DNA of 64,000 nt from CALAZP01 sp964410725. GTDB taxonomy: Bacteria > Bacteroidota > Bacteroidia > Chitinophagales > Saprospiraceae. Location: contig CAYPID010000005.1 in the NCBI GenBank assembly GCA_964410725.1, forward strand, positions 1 through 64,000, given 5' to 3'. The first letter of the stretch is position 1; every line of letters begins with the position of its first letter. Positions 42,773 to 51,244 of this stretch are shown in pieces. A program made the position numbers and the translations under genes. The notes beneath the pieces were generated by a model, which saw nothing but the letters and a program-made list of their open reading frames with translations, was not told where the DNA came from and did no database searches.

Positions 42773-44773
42773 TTATTTATAAGATCTGGTCTTAAGTTCA
42801 ACATTTTCAAATATCAAAGGTTCCTTGTGGAGCACTGGCTCAGTGTCCCATCCGTTGTATTCCCATGCAGCTACATAGGTGTAATTTTCATCATCTCTCA
42901 AAGCTTCTCCTTCTTCTGTCTGGTATTCTTCCCTAAAGTGTCCTCCACAAGATTCATTTCTATTGAGGGCATCCACAACCATCAATTCACCCATCTCTAG
43001 GAAATCTGCCACTCGGTAAGCTTTTTCTAACTCGGGATTGTATTCATTATTGCTGCCAGGAACAAAAGCATCTCTATAGAATTCTTCTCTAAGCTCTTGA
43101 ATCATTTTTCTAGCTTTAAGAAGTCCTTCTTCACTTCTGGACATTCCGCAATAGTCCCACATGATTTTACCTAACCTTCGGTGGAAACTCTCTACAGATT
43201 GATTTCCTTTGATAGAAAGGAGTTGGTCAATCCTCGCTTGGGCTTGTTTTTGGGCTTCAATAAAGGGTTCACCATCAGGATCAATGGCTGGAGTTCTGAT
43301 TTCATCTGCTAGGAAGGAACCAATGGTATAAGGTAAAACAAAGTATCCATCAGCCAGGCCTTGCATCAGTGCAGAAGCTCCTAATCGATTAGCTCCGTGA
43401 TCACTAAAGTTAGCTTCTCCGGCGGCAAACAAGCCCGGGATATTGGTTTGAAGGTTATAGTCTACCCATAATCCCCCCATAGTATAGTGAACTGCTGGGT
43501 AGATTTTCATGGGTAGTTTGTATGGATTTTCTCCCGTAATCTTTTCGTACATCTGAAATAAGTTTCCGTACTTTTCAGATACAACTTCCTCTCCTAATTG
43601 GATGATGGTTGTTTCATCGGGATTTTTGAGGCCTTGTGAAAGCGCTTTGGATTGGCCGTACCTTTTAATGGCTGCTGAGAAATCCATAAATACTGCCAAA
43701 CCAGTTTTACTTACTCCCAGGCCTTCATCGCATGCCACCTTAGCGGCTCTTGAGGCCACATCTCTAGGTACCAGGTTGCCAAATGCAGGGTACCTTCTTT
43801 CTAAGAAGTAATCTCTGTCATCTTCGGGAATATCCGTTCCTTTTTTCTCTCCTTTGCGAATCGCTTCTGCATCTTCTTTTTTCTTAGGCACCCATACCCG
43901 GCCATCGTTTCTCAAACTTTCGGACATTAGGGTGAGTTTGGATTGGTACTCACCACTAACAGGAATACAAGTGGGATGGATTTGTGTGAAAGAAGGATTG
44001 GCCATATAGGCTCCTCTTCTGACCGCTCTCCAAGCAGCTGAAACGTTACAATTCATGGCATTGGTGGAGAGGTAGAAAACATTGCCATATCCACCTGTTC
44101 CCAATACGACAGCATGGGCAGCAAATCTTTCCAATTCACCAGTTAAAAGGTTTCTGGCAATAATTCCCCTTGCCTTTCCATCCACCATCACCAGATCAAC
44201 CATTTCGTGCCGGTTGTACATTTTGACGTTTCCTTTGGATATCTGTCTGGATAGCGATTGATATGCACCCAATAATAATTGCTGTCCGGTTTGACCCCTA
44301 GCGTAGAAAGTTCTACTTACTTGAACCCCCCCAAAAGATCTATTTTCCAACAAGCCGCCGTATTCCCTGGCAAAGGGAACCCCTTGGGCAACTGCTTGGT
44401 CGATAATTTCGGTACTGACCTCTGCCAATCTATGTACATTGGCTTCTCTAGACCTGTAATCCCCTCCTTTTATAGTATCGTAGAAGAGGCGGTAAACAGA
44501 GTCGCCGTCGTTTTGATAGTTCTTAGCGGCATTGATGCCGCCCTGAGCAGCTATAGAATGCGCACGCCTGGGACTGTCGTGAAAAGTAAAACACTTAACA
44601 TTATATCCCAATTCTCCTAGGGTAGCAGCTGCGGCACCTCCTGCCAAACCAGTTCCTACTACAATTATTTCGATTCTCCTTTTATTATTAGGAGCAACCA
44701 AAGGAACAGTGGATCTATAGGTAGACCATTTTTTTGCTAATTCACCAACTGGAACTTTACCATCGAGTTGCAT
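42773..44773 (-). CDS. sdhA: Succinate dehydrogenase/fumarate reductase flavoprotein subunit
   Basis: 666 residues, the longer form usual for type B enzymes of Bacteroidota and epsilonproteobacteria. FAD-binding VVGTGLAGGAAAATLGELG, the histidine for covalent FAD in RRAHSIAAQGGINAA, and the substrate-site motifs FTQIHPTC and MGGLWVDYNLQTNIPGLFAAGEA are clear. It oxidises succinate to fumarate in the citric acid cycle, or the reverse when oxygen is low. It lies 30 bp downstream of the cytochrome b gene. Confidence 0.96.
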   Translation of the reverse strand: MQLDGKVPVGELAKKWSTYRSTVPLVAPNNKRRIEIIVVGTGLAGGAAAATLGELGYNVKCFTFHDSPRRAHSIAAQGGINAAKNYQNDGDSVYRLFYDTIKGGDYRSREANVHRLAEVSTEIIDQAVAQGVPFAREYGGLLENRSFGGVQVSRTFYARGQTGQQLLLGAYQSLSRQISKGNVKMYNRHEMVDLVMVDGKARGIIARNLLTGELERFAAHAVVLGTGGYGNVFYLSTNAMNCNVSAAWRAVRRGAYMANPSFTQIHPTCIPVSGEYQSKLTLMSESLRNDGRVWVPKKKEDAEAIRKGEKKGTDIPEDDRDYFLERRYPAFGNLVPRDVASRAAKVACDEGLGVSKTGLAVFMDFSAAIKRYGQSKALSQGLKNPDETTIIQLGEEVVSEKYGNLFQMYEKITGENPYKLPMKIYPAVHYTMGGLWVDYNLQTNIPGLFAAGEANFSDHGANRLGASALMQGLADGYFVLPYTIGSFLADEIRTPAIDPDGEPFIEAQKQAQARIDQLLSIKGNQSVESFHRRLGKIMWDYCGMSRSEEGLLKARKMIQELREEFYRDAFVPGSNNEYNPELEKAYRVADFLEMGELMVVDALNRNESCGGHFREEYQTEEGEALRDDENYTYVAAWEYNGWDTEPVLHKEPLIFENVELKTRSYK

Positions 44774-44803
44774 ATTCGAAAAATTTAATCTTTATCAATT
44801 CTG

Positions 44804-45505
44804 TTACAATAAACCTATACTTCTTGCATACATGACCAAAGGAATCGCAGCAAAACCGAATGGAACGGCAACAGCATATAATTTTCCCAACCCTTGAATA
44901 AGTGGGGTATATTTTTTGTGATTTAATCCTAATGTTTGAAAAGCACTTTGAAATCCATGGAATAAATGGATGCCAATGACCACCATTGAAAGGACATAAA
45001 TAATTACAAAAGTAAGATCTGCATAGGTAACTGCTACAATGGCGTATAAATCAGCAATGTTTTTGCCATCAACTGTTATTTCAGCTACGTTTCCCATTTT
45101 CATTTGCAACCAAAATTGATACAAGTGAAGGGCGATAAAAATAAAAATGATGACCCCTAATCTACCCATGTTACTGGACGCAAAACTTGAGGTACTTTTT
45201 GCTTGGGTAACTTTTACAGCATACCCTTTGGATCCTCTTGCCTTGCGATTGGCCATCATCAGGGCAATTCCTTGTACCGTATGCAGTAAAATGAAGAAAT
45301 AAAGTAGGTAAGAAACCGTTTTGATTAATGGATTGGTGGTCATGAATTCAGTGTAGAGGTTGAAGGCTTGCCCCCCGTCGTTGGCAAACAATTGGAGGTT
45401 ACCGACCAAGTGAACCAATAGAAAAATAATCAAAAAAAGACCTGTCAGCGACATGATTAATTTCTTTCCTATCGATGAGGTAAGAAAATGCGAAAACCAG
45501 CTCAT
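44804..45505 (-). CDS. sdhC: Succinate dehydrogenase cytochrome b subunit (type B, single anchor)
   Basis: 233 residues with five membrane helices. Probable haem ligands are the histidines in LLVHLVGN, FILLHTVQG, ALHLYQFW and GIHLFHGFQ. One five-helix anchor instead of two small ones defines the type B (diheme) class, consistent with the long SdhA and the order C-A-B. First gene of the operon; an excellent promoter lies 35-65 bp upstream of its ATG at 45505. Confidence 0.94.
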   Translation of the reverse strand: MSWFSHFLTSSIGKKLIMSLTGLFLIIFLLVHLVGNLQLFANDGGQAFNLYTEFMTTNPLIKTVSYLLYFFILLHTVQGIALMMANRKARGSKGYAVKVTQAKSTSSFASSNMGRLGVIIFIFIALHLYQFWLQMKMGNVAEITVDGKNIADLYAIVAVTYADLTFVIIYVLSMVVIGIHLFHGFQSAFQTLGLNHKKYTPLIQGLGKLYAVAVPFGFAAIPLVMYARSIGLL

Positions 45506-45539
45506 TGATTCCTATTTAAGTGATTAATTTTAAGAAAAA

Positions 45540-45570
45540 CAAAACTACAGTTAAATGGATTTTTTCCAAA
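45540..45570 (-). promoter_or_regulatory. Promoter of sdhCAB
   Basis: On the minus strand TTTG (45570-45567) and TAGTTTTG (45547-45540) match the phylum consensus exactly with 19 bp between. Transcription should begin near 45533, giving a leader of about 28 nt before sdhC. Confidence 0.8.
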
Positions 45571-45663
45571 GGGGCTTATTTCAATGTTGGTATTATCTCC
45601 TTATTTAGAATAAATCAAAATAAAAGAAATGAGTTGTGATGGTCGTAAGAAGCTTCAAAAAGT

Positions 45664-45671
45664 TAACTTTG
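45664..45671 (+). promoter_or_regulatory. Possible -7 element for the gene at 45725
   Basis: TAACTTTG matches TAnnTTTG and lies 53 bp before the ATG. No good TTTG/TTG box is seen at the expected 17-23 bp upstream, the nearest TTG being 27 bp away, so this is a weaker call than the sdh promoter. Confidence 0.4.
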
Positions 45672-45724
45672 AAACACAAATGACTATCTATCAATTGACA
45701 TTAATTACAAATTGAACCATTGCC

Positions 45725-46222
45725 ATGTCAACTACGAAAAAGGTGAGCTTTAAAGAATTGCTGCATTATTTTCCTAAGGTGGATTTACCAATTACACTAG
45801 GTGAACATACGCATCATAATTTCAGTGAAAACAACGAGCCTTTGCCTATGGCTTTGGTGACCCATTTTTTTGAGCCGTTACATCGGGAGGAAATGGATGA
45901 GCACACAGAATTTATTCCTGGTTTTTTACTTCCCGATACTTTTGGATTTGTTGCTATAGTCTATTGGAAGGCCTCTTTAATGAATTACCAGCATATTCTG
46001 TTGACGACTACTGAAAAGGGAGAGTACATAGATCATCGGGTTATTGCAGGTACTGCATTTGACGACGAGACGGTGGTTCAATCAGTAGCTACGATTACCC
46101 CTGATTGGGAAATCGTAATTGTTAGTGGAATATCAGGCGACGGTCAAATGGATACGCAACAGACCACTGCAAGACAATTGGAACTTTTGCCGGAAGGCAT
46201 AATACAAGAGCTAGAGGATTGA
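45725..46222 (+). CDS. Conserved hypothetical cytosolic protein
   Basis: 165 residues, family not recognised. There is no signal peptide or membrane segment. The N-terminal half carries a notable His-rich segment (GEHTHHNFSENNEPLPMALVTHFFEP), and the middle reads as a beta-rich domain (GFVAIVYWKASLMNYQHILLTTT, then EIVIVSGISGDGQMD). The gene stands alone between divergent sdhCAB and rnr, with its own likely promoter. The His/Glu clusters might bind metal, but this is only a guess. Confidence 0.7.
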   Translation: MSTTKKVSFKELLHYFPKVDLPITLGEHTHHNFSENNEPLPMALVTHFFEPLHREEMDEHTEFIPGFLLPDTFGFVAIVYWKASLMNYQHILLTTTEKGEYIDHRVIAGTAFDDETVVQSVATITPDWEIVIVSGISGDGQMDTQQTTARQLELLPEGIIQELED

Positions 46223-46304
46223 TTTCTCAAGGAATCGCACAAATGTCCGTGTCGTGTTGTTATAAGGATTGAACTATGTCTGAATACAGACTAATATAAA
46301 GAAC

Positions 46305-48467
46305 ATGACTAAGAAAAAAAAGAAGCCTCATATTAAAGGGAGGCATCTAAATGGAGGGGTTTTAAAGGGAAAAATCTGGGCTTTTTTCAAAAAGCAGAAA
46401 AGAAAAGCATTTAATCCTAAGCAAGTAGGCGCTCATTTAATGGTGGCTAATAATCAAGAACAAATTGTCAATGCATTGGAGGATTTGGTGCGTCAGGGCA
46501 AACTCATTAAGGACAAAGATTTTAGGTATTCCGTTCATCCCAAGCAATTGGGAGGTAAAAAGCCTGAGGCCATTGCTGTGGGAAAGGTTGATATTACAAG
46601 AACGGGATCTGCTTATATTGTAGCGGAAGATACGGAGGACGATATTTTTGTTCCAGCAAGTAGAATTCATTCAGCCAGAAATGGCGATGTGGTGCAGGTG
46701 CGTTATTGGTGGCCTCGAGGAAGGCGGCGACCCGAAGGAGAAGTGGTGGAGGTTGTACAACGTGCTGCTGAAAACTTTATAGGAAAAGTAACGCTTCACA
46801 AAAATTATGGATGGGTTACCACGGTGGGGCTTCACTCATTAGATGTAATGATTCCTAGTGAGCACCTCAAAGGTGCAGAGGAAGGAGAAATGGTGGTGGT
46901 TAGAGTGACCAATTGGGGAGATACTATTGATGGCAGACCAGAGGGCATGATTACCAGCCGGTTAGGGGGACAGGACTCACATGAAATTGAGATGAAGGCC
47001 ATTATTCTCAACAATGGATTTCCTTTAGATTTTTCGCCTGAGGCAATGGAAGAAGCGAATGCGCTACCTTTGGAAATTTCTCAAACGGAGATTGATCAAA
47101 GAAGAGATTTGCGAGGGGTAACTACCTTTACCATAGACCCCGCGACAGCTAAGGATTTTGATGATGCGCTTTCTTTTAGGGTATTGGAAAATGGCAATAT
47201 CGAGATTGGAATTCATATTGCTGATGTCTCTCATTACGTTCGGTCGGGAACTTTATTAGATCAGGAGGCATTCGAGCGCAGTACTTCAGTGTATTTGGTG
47301 GACCGAGTGAATCCCATGCTTCCGGAAGTGCTTTCTAATGAATTGTGTTCTTTAAAGCCACATGAAGACAAACTCACTTTTTCAGCAGTCTTCGAATTTA
47401 CTCCCTCTTTTAAAATAATAGGGGAATGGTTTGGAAGGACGATTATTCATTCAGATCGGAGGTTTACCTACGAAGAGGCACAGGAAGTAATAGAAAAAAA
47501 AGAGGGAGATTATGTAGAAGAGTTATTAAAACTCAATGAAATTGCAGAAAAACTCAGAAAAGAGCGATTTAAGGAGGGCTCCATTGGGTTTGAGACAGAT
47601 GAAGTTCAATTTAAATTAGACGAACAAGGTAATCCAATTGGAATTTTTTTGAAAGAGCGAAAAGCAGCTCACATGCTGGTAGAGGATTTCATGTTGTTGG
47701 CCAATAAAAAGGTAGCTTTATTTATTGCACACAAGGAGGAAAAAGCTCGGAAAAACATTCCGTTTGTGTACCGAATCCACGACGAACCCGATATTGATCG
47801 GGTCATGGACCTAGCTTTGTTTGCCGCTGGTCTGGGCTTTACGATTGATACCAAAACTCCTCAATCGATAGCTAAATCGTTTAATTTACTCGTAGAAAAG
47901 GGGCGGGAAGAGGTTGGATTAAAATTATTGGAGCCTTTAGCCATACGAACAATGGCGAAGGCCATATACTCTACTAAGAATATTGGCCATTATGGTTTGG
48001 GGTTTTCGCATTATACTCATTTTACTTCACCCATTCGGCGGTATTCCGATGTATTGGTACATCGGTTGTTGGATAAAAATCTGGGTGATGAGGTGTCTGC
48101 AGTCCCTGCTGGACCATTAGAAGAGCAGTGTAAACATATTTCTTCTATGGAGCGAAAGGCGATGGAAGCAGAGCGGGAATCAGTGAAGTATAAGCAGGTT
48201 CAATATTTGGAACAACACATTGGGGAAGAGTTTACCGGATTCATTAGCGGTATTACCGAGCGGGGTTTTTATGTAGAATTGGTGGAGAACCGTTGTGAAG
48301 GAATGATCAGTATTAGGAATTTGAAGGAACCTATTGAATTGATGGATGGAAATTTAAGAGCAATGGGTAGAACCAGTGGCACTGTTTTTCAGATGGGTGA
48401 TTTCATCAAGGTTCGGCTTAAGGAAACCAATCTCGTGAAGCGTCAGATTGATTTTGAATTGGTTTAG
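46305..48467 (+). CDS. rnr: Ribonuclease R
   Basis: 720 residues. A 3'-5' exoribonuclease that degrades structured RNA. Very basic N-terminus (MTKKKKKPHIKGRHLNG), then a winged-helix-like region (GAHLMVANNQEQIVNALEDLVRQGKLI), cold-shock domains, the RNB catalytic domain with FTIDPATAKDFDDALSF (acidic metal ligands), HIADVSHYV and YGLGFSHYTHFTSPIRRYSDVLVHR, and a C-terminal S1 domain (about 640-720, FTGFISGITERGFYVELVE). Length is normal. A small inverted repeat GTCTG-AATA-CAGAC at 46278-46291 sits just before the ATG and could affect translation. Confidence 0.95.
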   Translation: MTKKKKKPHIKGRHLNGGVLKGKIWAFFKKQKRKAFNPKQVGAHLMVANNQEQIVNALEDLVRQGKLIKDKDFRYSVHPKQLGGKKPEAIAVGKVDITRTGSAYIVAEDTEDDIFVPASRIHSARNGDVVQVRYWWPRGRRRPEGEVVEVVQRAAENFIGKVTLHKNYGWVTTVGLHSLDVMIPSEHLKGAEEGEMVVVRVTNWGDTIDGRPEGMITSRLGGQDSHEIEMKAIILNNGFPLDFSPEAMEEANALPLEISQTEIDQRRDLRGVTTFTIDPATAKDFDDALSFRVLENGNIEIGIHIADVSHYVRSGTLLDQEAFERSTSVYLVDRVNPMLPEVLSNELCSLKPHEDKLTFSAVFEFTPSFKIIGEWFGRTIIHSDRRFTYEEAQEVIEKKEGDYVEELLKLNEIAEKLRKERFKEGSIGFETDEVQFKLDEQGNPIGIFLKERKAAHMLVEDFMLLANKKVALFIAHKEEKARKNIPFVYRIHDEPDIDRVMDLALFAAGLGFTIDTKTPQSIAKSFNLLVEKGREEVGLKLLEPLAIRTMAKAIYSTKNIGHYGLGFSHYTHFTSPIRRYSDVLVHRLLDKNLGDEVSAVPAGPLEEQCKHISSMERKAMEAERESVKYKQVQYLEQHIGEEFTGFISGITERGFYVELVENRCEGMISIRNLKEPIELMDGNLRAMGRTSGTVFQMGDFIKVRLKETNLVKRQIDFELV

Positions 48468-48473
48468 GGGTAG

Positions 48474-49019
48474 TTAGTGAACGCCATGAAAATAGTACAT
48501 CAATGCACTTATGGTATGGGGGTGATCAAACTTTCCGGAATAAAGCATATCCTGGACTTTTTCAATAGGCAATAATACGATTTCGATATCTTCACCCTCA
48601 TCAAATTCAGTTTCACTTCTGAGGAGTGCCGCACAGGTCGTTTGATAATGAAACACATAAGCATCCATATAGACGGGGTTAGATGCAATTTTGCCTAGTG
48701 GTAACATATCCCCTGCTTTGTATCCCGTCTCCTCCCTTAATTCTCGGATTCCAGCAACCTTGGGATCCTCACCTTCGTCTATTAGACCTCCGGGAATTTC
48801 CAAGGTGAAATTTTGGGTACCAAAACGAAATTGCTTGACAAAAACCATTTGGGTTTCATCTACCACAGCAACCACATTAACAGCATCCCTACTATTTAAA
48901 ACTACCCTTGGCGCCAAAATGCCATTTCTCGGGTTCTCCATTAAATCTATCCTCGCTTTGAAAAGCCTCAGGTCTGGCCCCTCTTCAGATTTTAAGCACT
49001 TCCATTTCTTGAGTTCCAA
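48474..49019 (-). CDS. Nudix hydrolase, ADP-ribose pyrophosphatase-like
   Basis: 181 residues. Complete Nudix box (Gly78 to Tyr100: GLIDEGE-DPKVAGI-RELREETGY) preceded by FVKQFRFGTQNFTLEIPGG, the arrangement of the ADP-sugar pyrophosphatase branch, where the strand before the box holds the ribose. Such enzymes split ADP-ribose and related ADP-sugars. It converges with rnr (6 bp apart) and is 11 bp downstream of the small acidic gene on the same strand. Confidence 0.87.
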   Translation of the reverse strand: MELKKWKCLKSEEGPDLRLFKARIDLMENPRNGILAPRVVLNSRDAVNVVAVVDETQMVFVKQFRFGTQNFTLEIPGGLIDEGEDPKVAGIRELREETGYKAGDMLPLGKIASNPVYMDAYVFHYQTTCAALLRSETEFDEGEDIEIVLLPIEKVQDMLYSGKFDHPHTISALMYYFHGVH

Positions 49020-49030
49020 TCTTGGTTGAT

Positions 49031-49465
49031 TTATTCTTCTATAATGGCATCATCAATGATCTCATCTCCATCTCCGTCCAAATCTTCAAATCCTTTGACA
49101 GGCCCTTTGGCTGGTTTTTCCACTTGGTCAAGTTTGCCCTCAATGGTTATTTTACCTTTTTGAACTGCATCGTAATCACCTCGAGCAAATTGATCTGCTT
49201 TTTCAAAGAAATCACCTGAGTCATCTAGCAAACCCTCCCCATGGGAGCTGTGTGGGCGAAATTCCCGCTCTTTTTTTTCCTGCTCTTTTTCTCTGCGAGC
49301 TATTTCATCGTAATGATCTATTTTACTTTTAATTTTATCACCCAGTGAAGCGGATTCTTTTTTTATTTTATCGGCAGTGTCCCAAACTTTATCCACCATT
49401 TGATCAGAGGCCGCTATCGTTTTTTCCCCAAAGAGCGCTTCTTTGATTTTATCCAATATTCCCAT
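49031..49465 (-). CDS. Hypothetical charged, helical protein
   Basis: 144 residues from the ATG at 49465; an upstream in-frame ATG at 49480 would add only MEKKI and I prefer the shorter form, which begins with an amphipathic helix (MGILDKIKEALFGEK). The first 90 residues are long charged helices (DQMVDKVWDTADKIKKESASLGDKI, then REKEQEKKEREF), and the tail is acidic with a DLDGDGDE stretch. No signal peptide or membrane helix. It resembles amphipathic stress or membrane-surface proteins only in composition; function unknown. Confidence 0.65.
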   Translation of the reverse strand: MGILDKIKEALFGEKTIAASDQMVDKVWDTADKIKKESASLGDKIKSKIDHYDEIARREKEQEKKEREFRPHSSHGEGLLDDSGDFFEKADQFARGDYDAVQKGKITIEGKLDQVEKPAKGPVKGFEDLDGDGDEIIDDAIIEE

Positions 49466-49539
49466 AATCTTTTTTTCCAAAGGTAATCGATTTCCATACT
49501 TTTAGGAAATTGATATTTTTACCAAAAATTAAAAGGAAT

Positions 49540-50577
49540 ATGGATTACGCGTATTTAGGACATACCGATATAAAAGTGAGTAAGATTTGTTTGGGAACCA
49601 TGACTTTCGGTGAACAAAACACCGAAGCAGAAGGGCATGAGCAGTTGGATTATGCTTTAGATCACGAAGTTAATTTTATTGACACAGCGGAGATGTATGC
49701 TGTTCCAGGCAGAAGAGAAACGCAAGGAAAAACAGAAGAAATAATAGGTACCTGGATTCAGAAAAGAAAAAATAGAAACACTTTTATACTCTCATCAAAA
49801 GTGGTTGGACCTACTGATATGACTTGGATCAGAGAAAATGCCGGTTTTAAAAAAGAACAAATCCGGGAAGCCATCGAGGGGAGTCTGAGGAGGCTTCAAA
49901 CAGATTATATCGATTTGTATCAATTACACTGGCCGGAAAGACCCACTACCATGTTTGGCGTCCGCAACTATCCTGCTCATAAAAGTGACCGCTGGAAGGA
50001 TAATTTTCACGAGGTATTAATGAGTATGCAAGAACTAGTGGACGAAGGAAAGATTCGATATTTTGGATTATCTAATGAAACTCCATGGGGTACCATGCGT
50101 TGTTTGCAGCTATCAGAAAAGTTTGATTTACCCAGATGTGTTAGTGTTCAAAACCCCTATAATCTGCTTAATAGACACTATGAGGTGGGATTGTCTGAGG
50201 TATCCATGATGGAAAAAGTTGGACTTTTGGCTTATTCACCTATGGCATTTGGTTTGCTCTCCGGAAAATATGAAGACGGGACAGATACTGATTTTTCGCG
50301 CCTTAATCGATTCAAACAAATGTCCCGTTACGATGCGCCGCATACCAGAGCTGCAGCTAAAAAGTATATTCAATTGGCTAAAGACCACCAGCTTAGTCCG
50401 GCTCAGATGAGTTTGGCTTTTATCAATGATCAACCTTTTGTGACCAGCAACATTATCGGTGCTACTGACATGCAACAACTGAAGGACAATATTGAAAGCA
50501 TTCAAATCAAATTAACCCCAGAAATACTAAAGGAAATCAATGCCATTCATGAAGAGATTCCCAATCCTTCTTGTTAA
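49540..50577 (+). CDS. tas: Aldo/keto reductase, Tas-like
   Basis: 345 residues from the ATG at 49540; an earlier in-frame start at 49510 adds ten residues before the conserved MDYAYLGHTDIKVSKICLGTMTFGEQN. That opening, with EGHEQLDYALDHEVNFIDTAEMYAVPGR, closely follows E. coli Tas. The catalytic tetrad is present (Asp and Tyr in FIDTAEMY, Lys in LSSKVVGP, His in YQLHWPERP). It should be an NADPH-dependent aldehyde/ketone reductase; physiological substrate unknown. The next gene starts 12 bp downstream. Confidence 0.9.
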   Translation: MDYAYLGHTDIKVSKICLGTMTFGEQNTEAEGHEQLDYALDHEVNFIDTAEMYAVPGRRETQGKTEEIIGTWIQKRKNRNTFILSSKVVGPTDMTWIRENAGFKKEQIREAIEGSLRRLQTDYIDLYQLHWPERPTTMFGVRNYPAHKSDRWKDNFHEVLMSMQELVDEGKIRYFGLSNETPWGTMRCLQLSEKFDLPRCVSVQNPYNLLNRHYEVGLSEVSMMEKVGLLAYSPMAFGLLSGKYEDGTDTDFSRLNRFKQMSRYDAPHTRAAAKKYIQLAKDHQLSPAQMSLAFINDQPFVTSNIIGATDMQQLKDNIESIQIKLTPEILKEINAIHEEIPNPSC

Positions 50578-50589
50578 AACCTAAGTTGG

Positions 50590-51237
50590 ATGCAATTAGA
50601 TTTACTCAATGAATATTTGGTAGCTTTTCAAACCGGAAGAACGGAAGACAAATGGGTTTCTTTCTATGAAGCGGTTGATAATTTTCAAGCCAATTGGAAT
50701 TTGCAATCCGACGAATTAGCAGAAATGTACCATGCTTCGCTTCATTCTATGCAGTCTAGGCGTTGGTGGAATCGAGAGGCCTTTGAACCCAAAAAGGTGA
50801 TGTTGACCTTTATGAAAATAGAGCCTGAATTCTGCAAGCATGCCTTTCGAGATTTATTCGATGAAACTAAAGCTATTGACGGAAGAATAGAAAGGTTTGT
50901 TTTTTATTGCGGTGAATTATTGGATTTGCTCAAAGAATCTTCGCCTAAATCAAAAATTAGAAGCCACTACCACGATAAAGAATATCAAATGCCCTTCCTT
51001 TATCTAGCCCTCAAATATCCCCAGCAATACGCGCCATACGATTTCGAGGGATTTTGCCAGTTTTTAGAAAAAGTAGGTTCCCGACAAATCCCGCTGACAC
51101 ATGATTTGGAAAGGTACCCCAAGGTGGTAAAAACACTTTCGAATATGCTAACCAAACAGGGAATATCTTCTGAATATCCCGGTATGTTGGTTTACGAATT
51201 CATGAGTTTTGTAACGGAAAGAGATTTTCCTCTGTGA
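50590..51237 (+). CDS. Conserved hypothetical protein
   Basis: 215 residues, not recognised. No signal peptide or membrane segment; mostly helical with many aromatics (WVSFYEAVDNFQANWNLQSDE, RRWWNREAFEPKKVMLTFM, FRDLFDETKAIDGRIERFVFYC, YQMPFLYLALKYPQQYAPYD). The repeated helical pairs suggest an all-alpha domain. It is probably co-transcribed with the Tas-like gene (12-bp gap) and converges with the giant T9SS gene 7 bp away. No function can be assigned from sequence. Confidence 0.7.
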   Translation: MQLDLLNEYLVAFQTGRTEDKWVSFYEAVDNFQANWNLQSDELAEMYHASLHSMQSRRWWNREAFEPKKVMLTFMKIEPEFCKHAFRDLFDETKAIDGRIERFVFYCGELLDLLKESSPKSKIRSHYHDKEYQMPFLYLALKYPQQYAPYDFEGFCQFLEKVGSRQIPLTHDLERYPKVVKTLSNMLTKQGISSEYPGMLVYEFMSFVTERDFPL

Positions 51238-51244
51238 TTCAACC

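Noticed and set aside
46278..46291. GTCTG-AATA-CAGAC hairpin as a terminator or riboswitch before rnr
   Set aside because: Only 5 bp long and without a T-run; it may influence translation, but the evidence is too weak for a separate feature.
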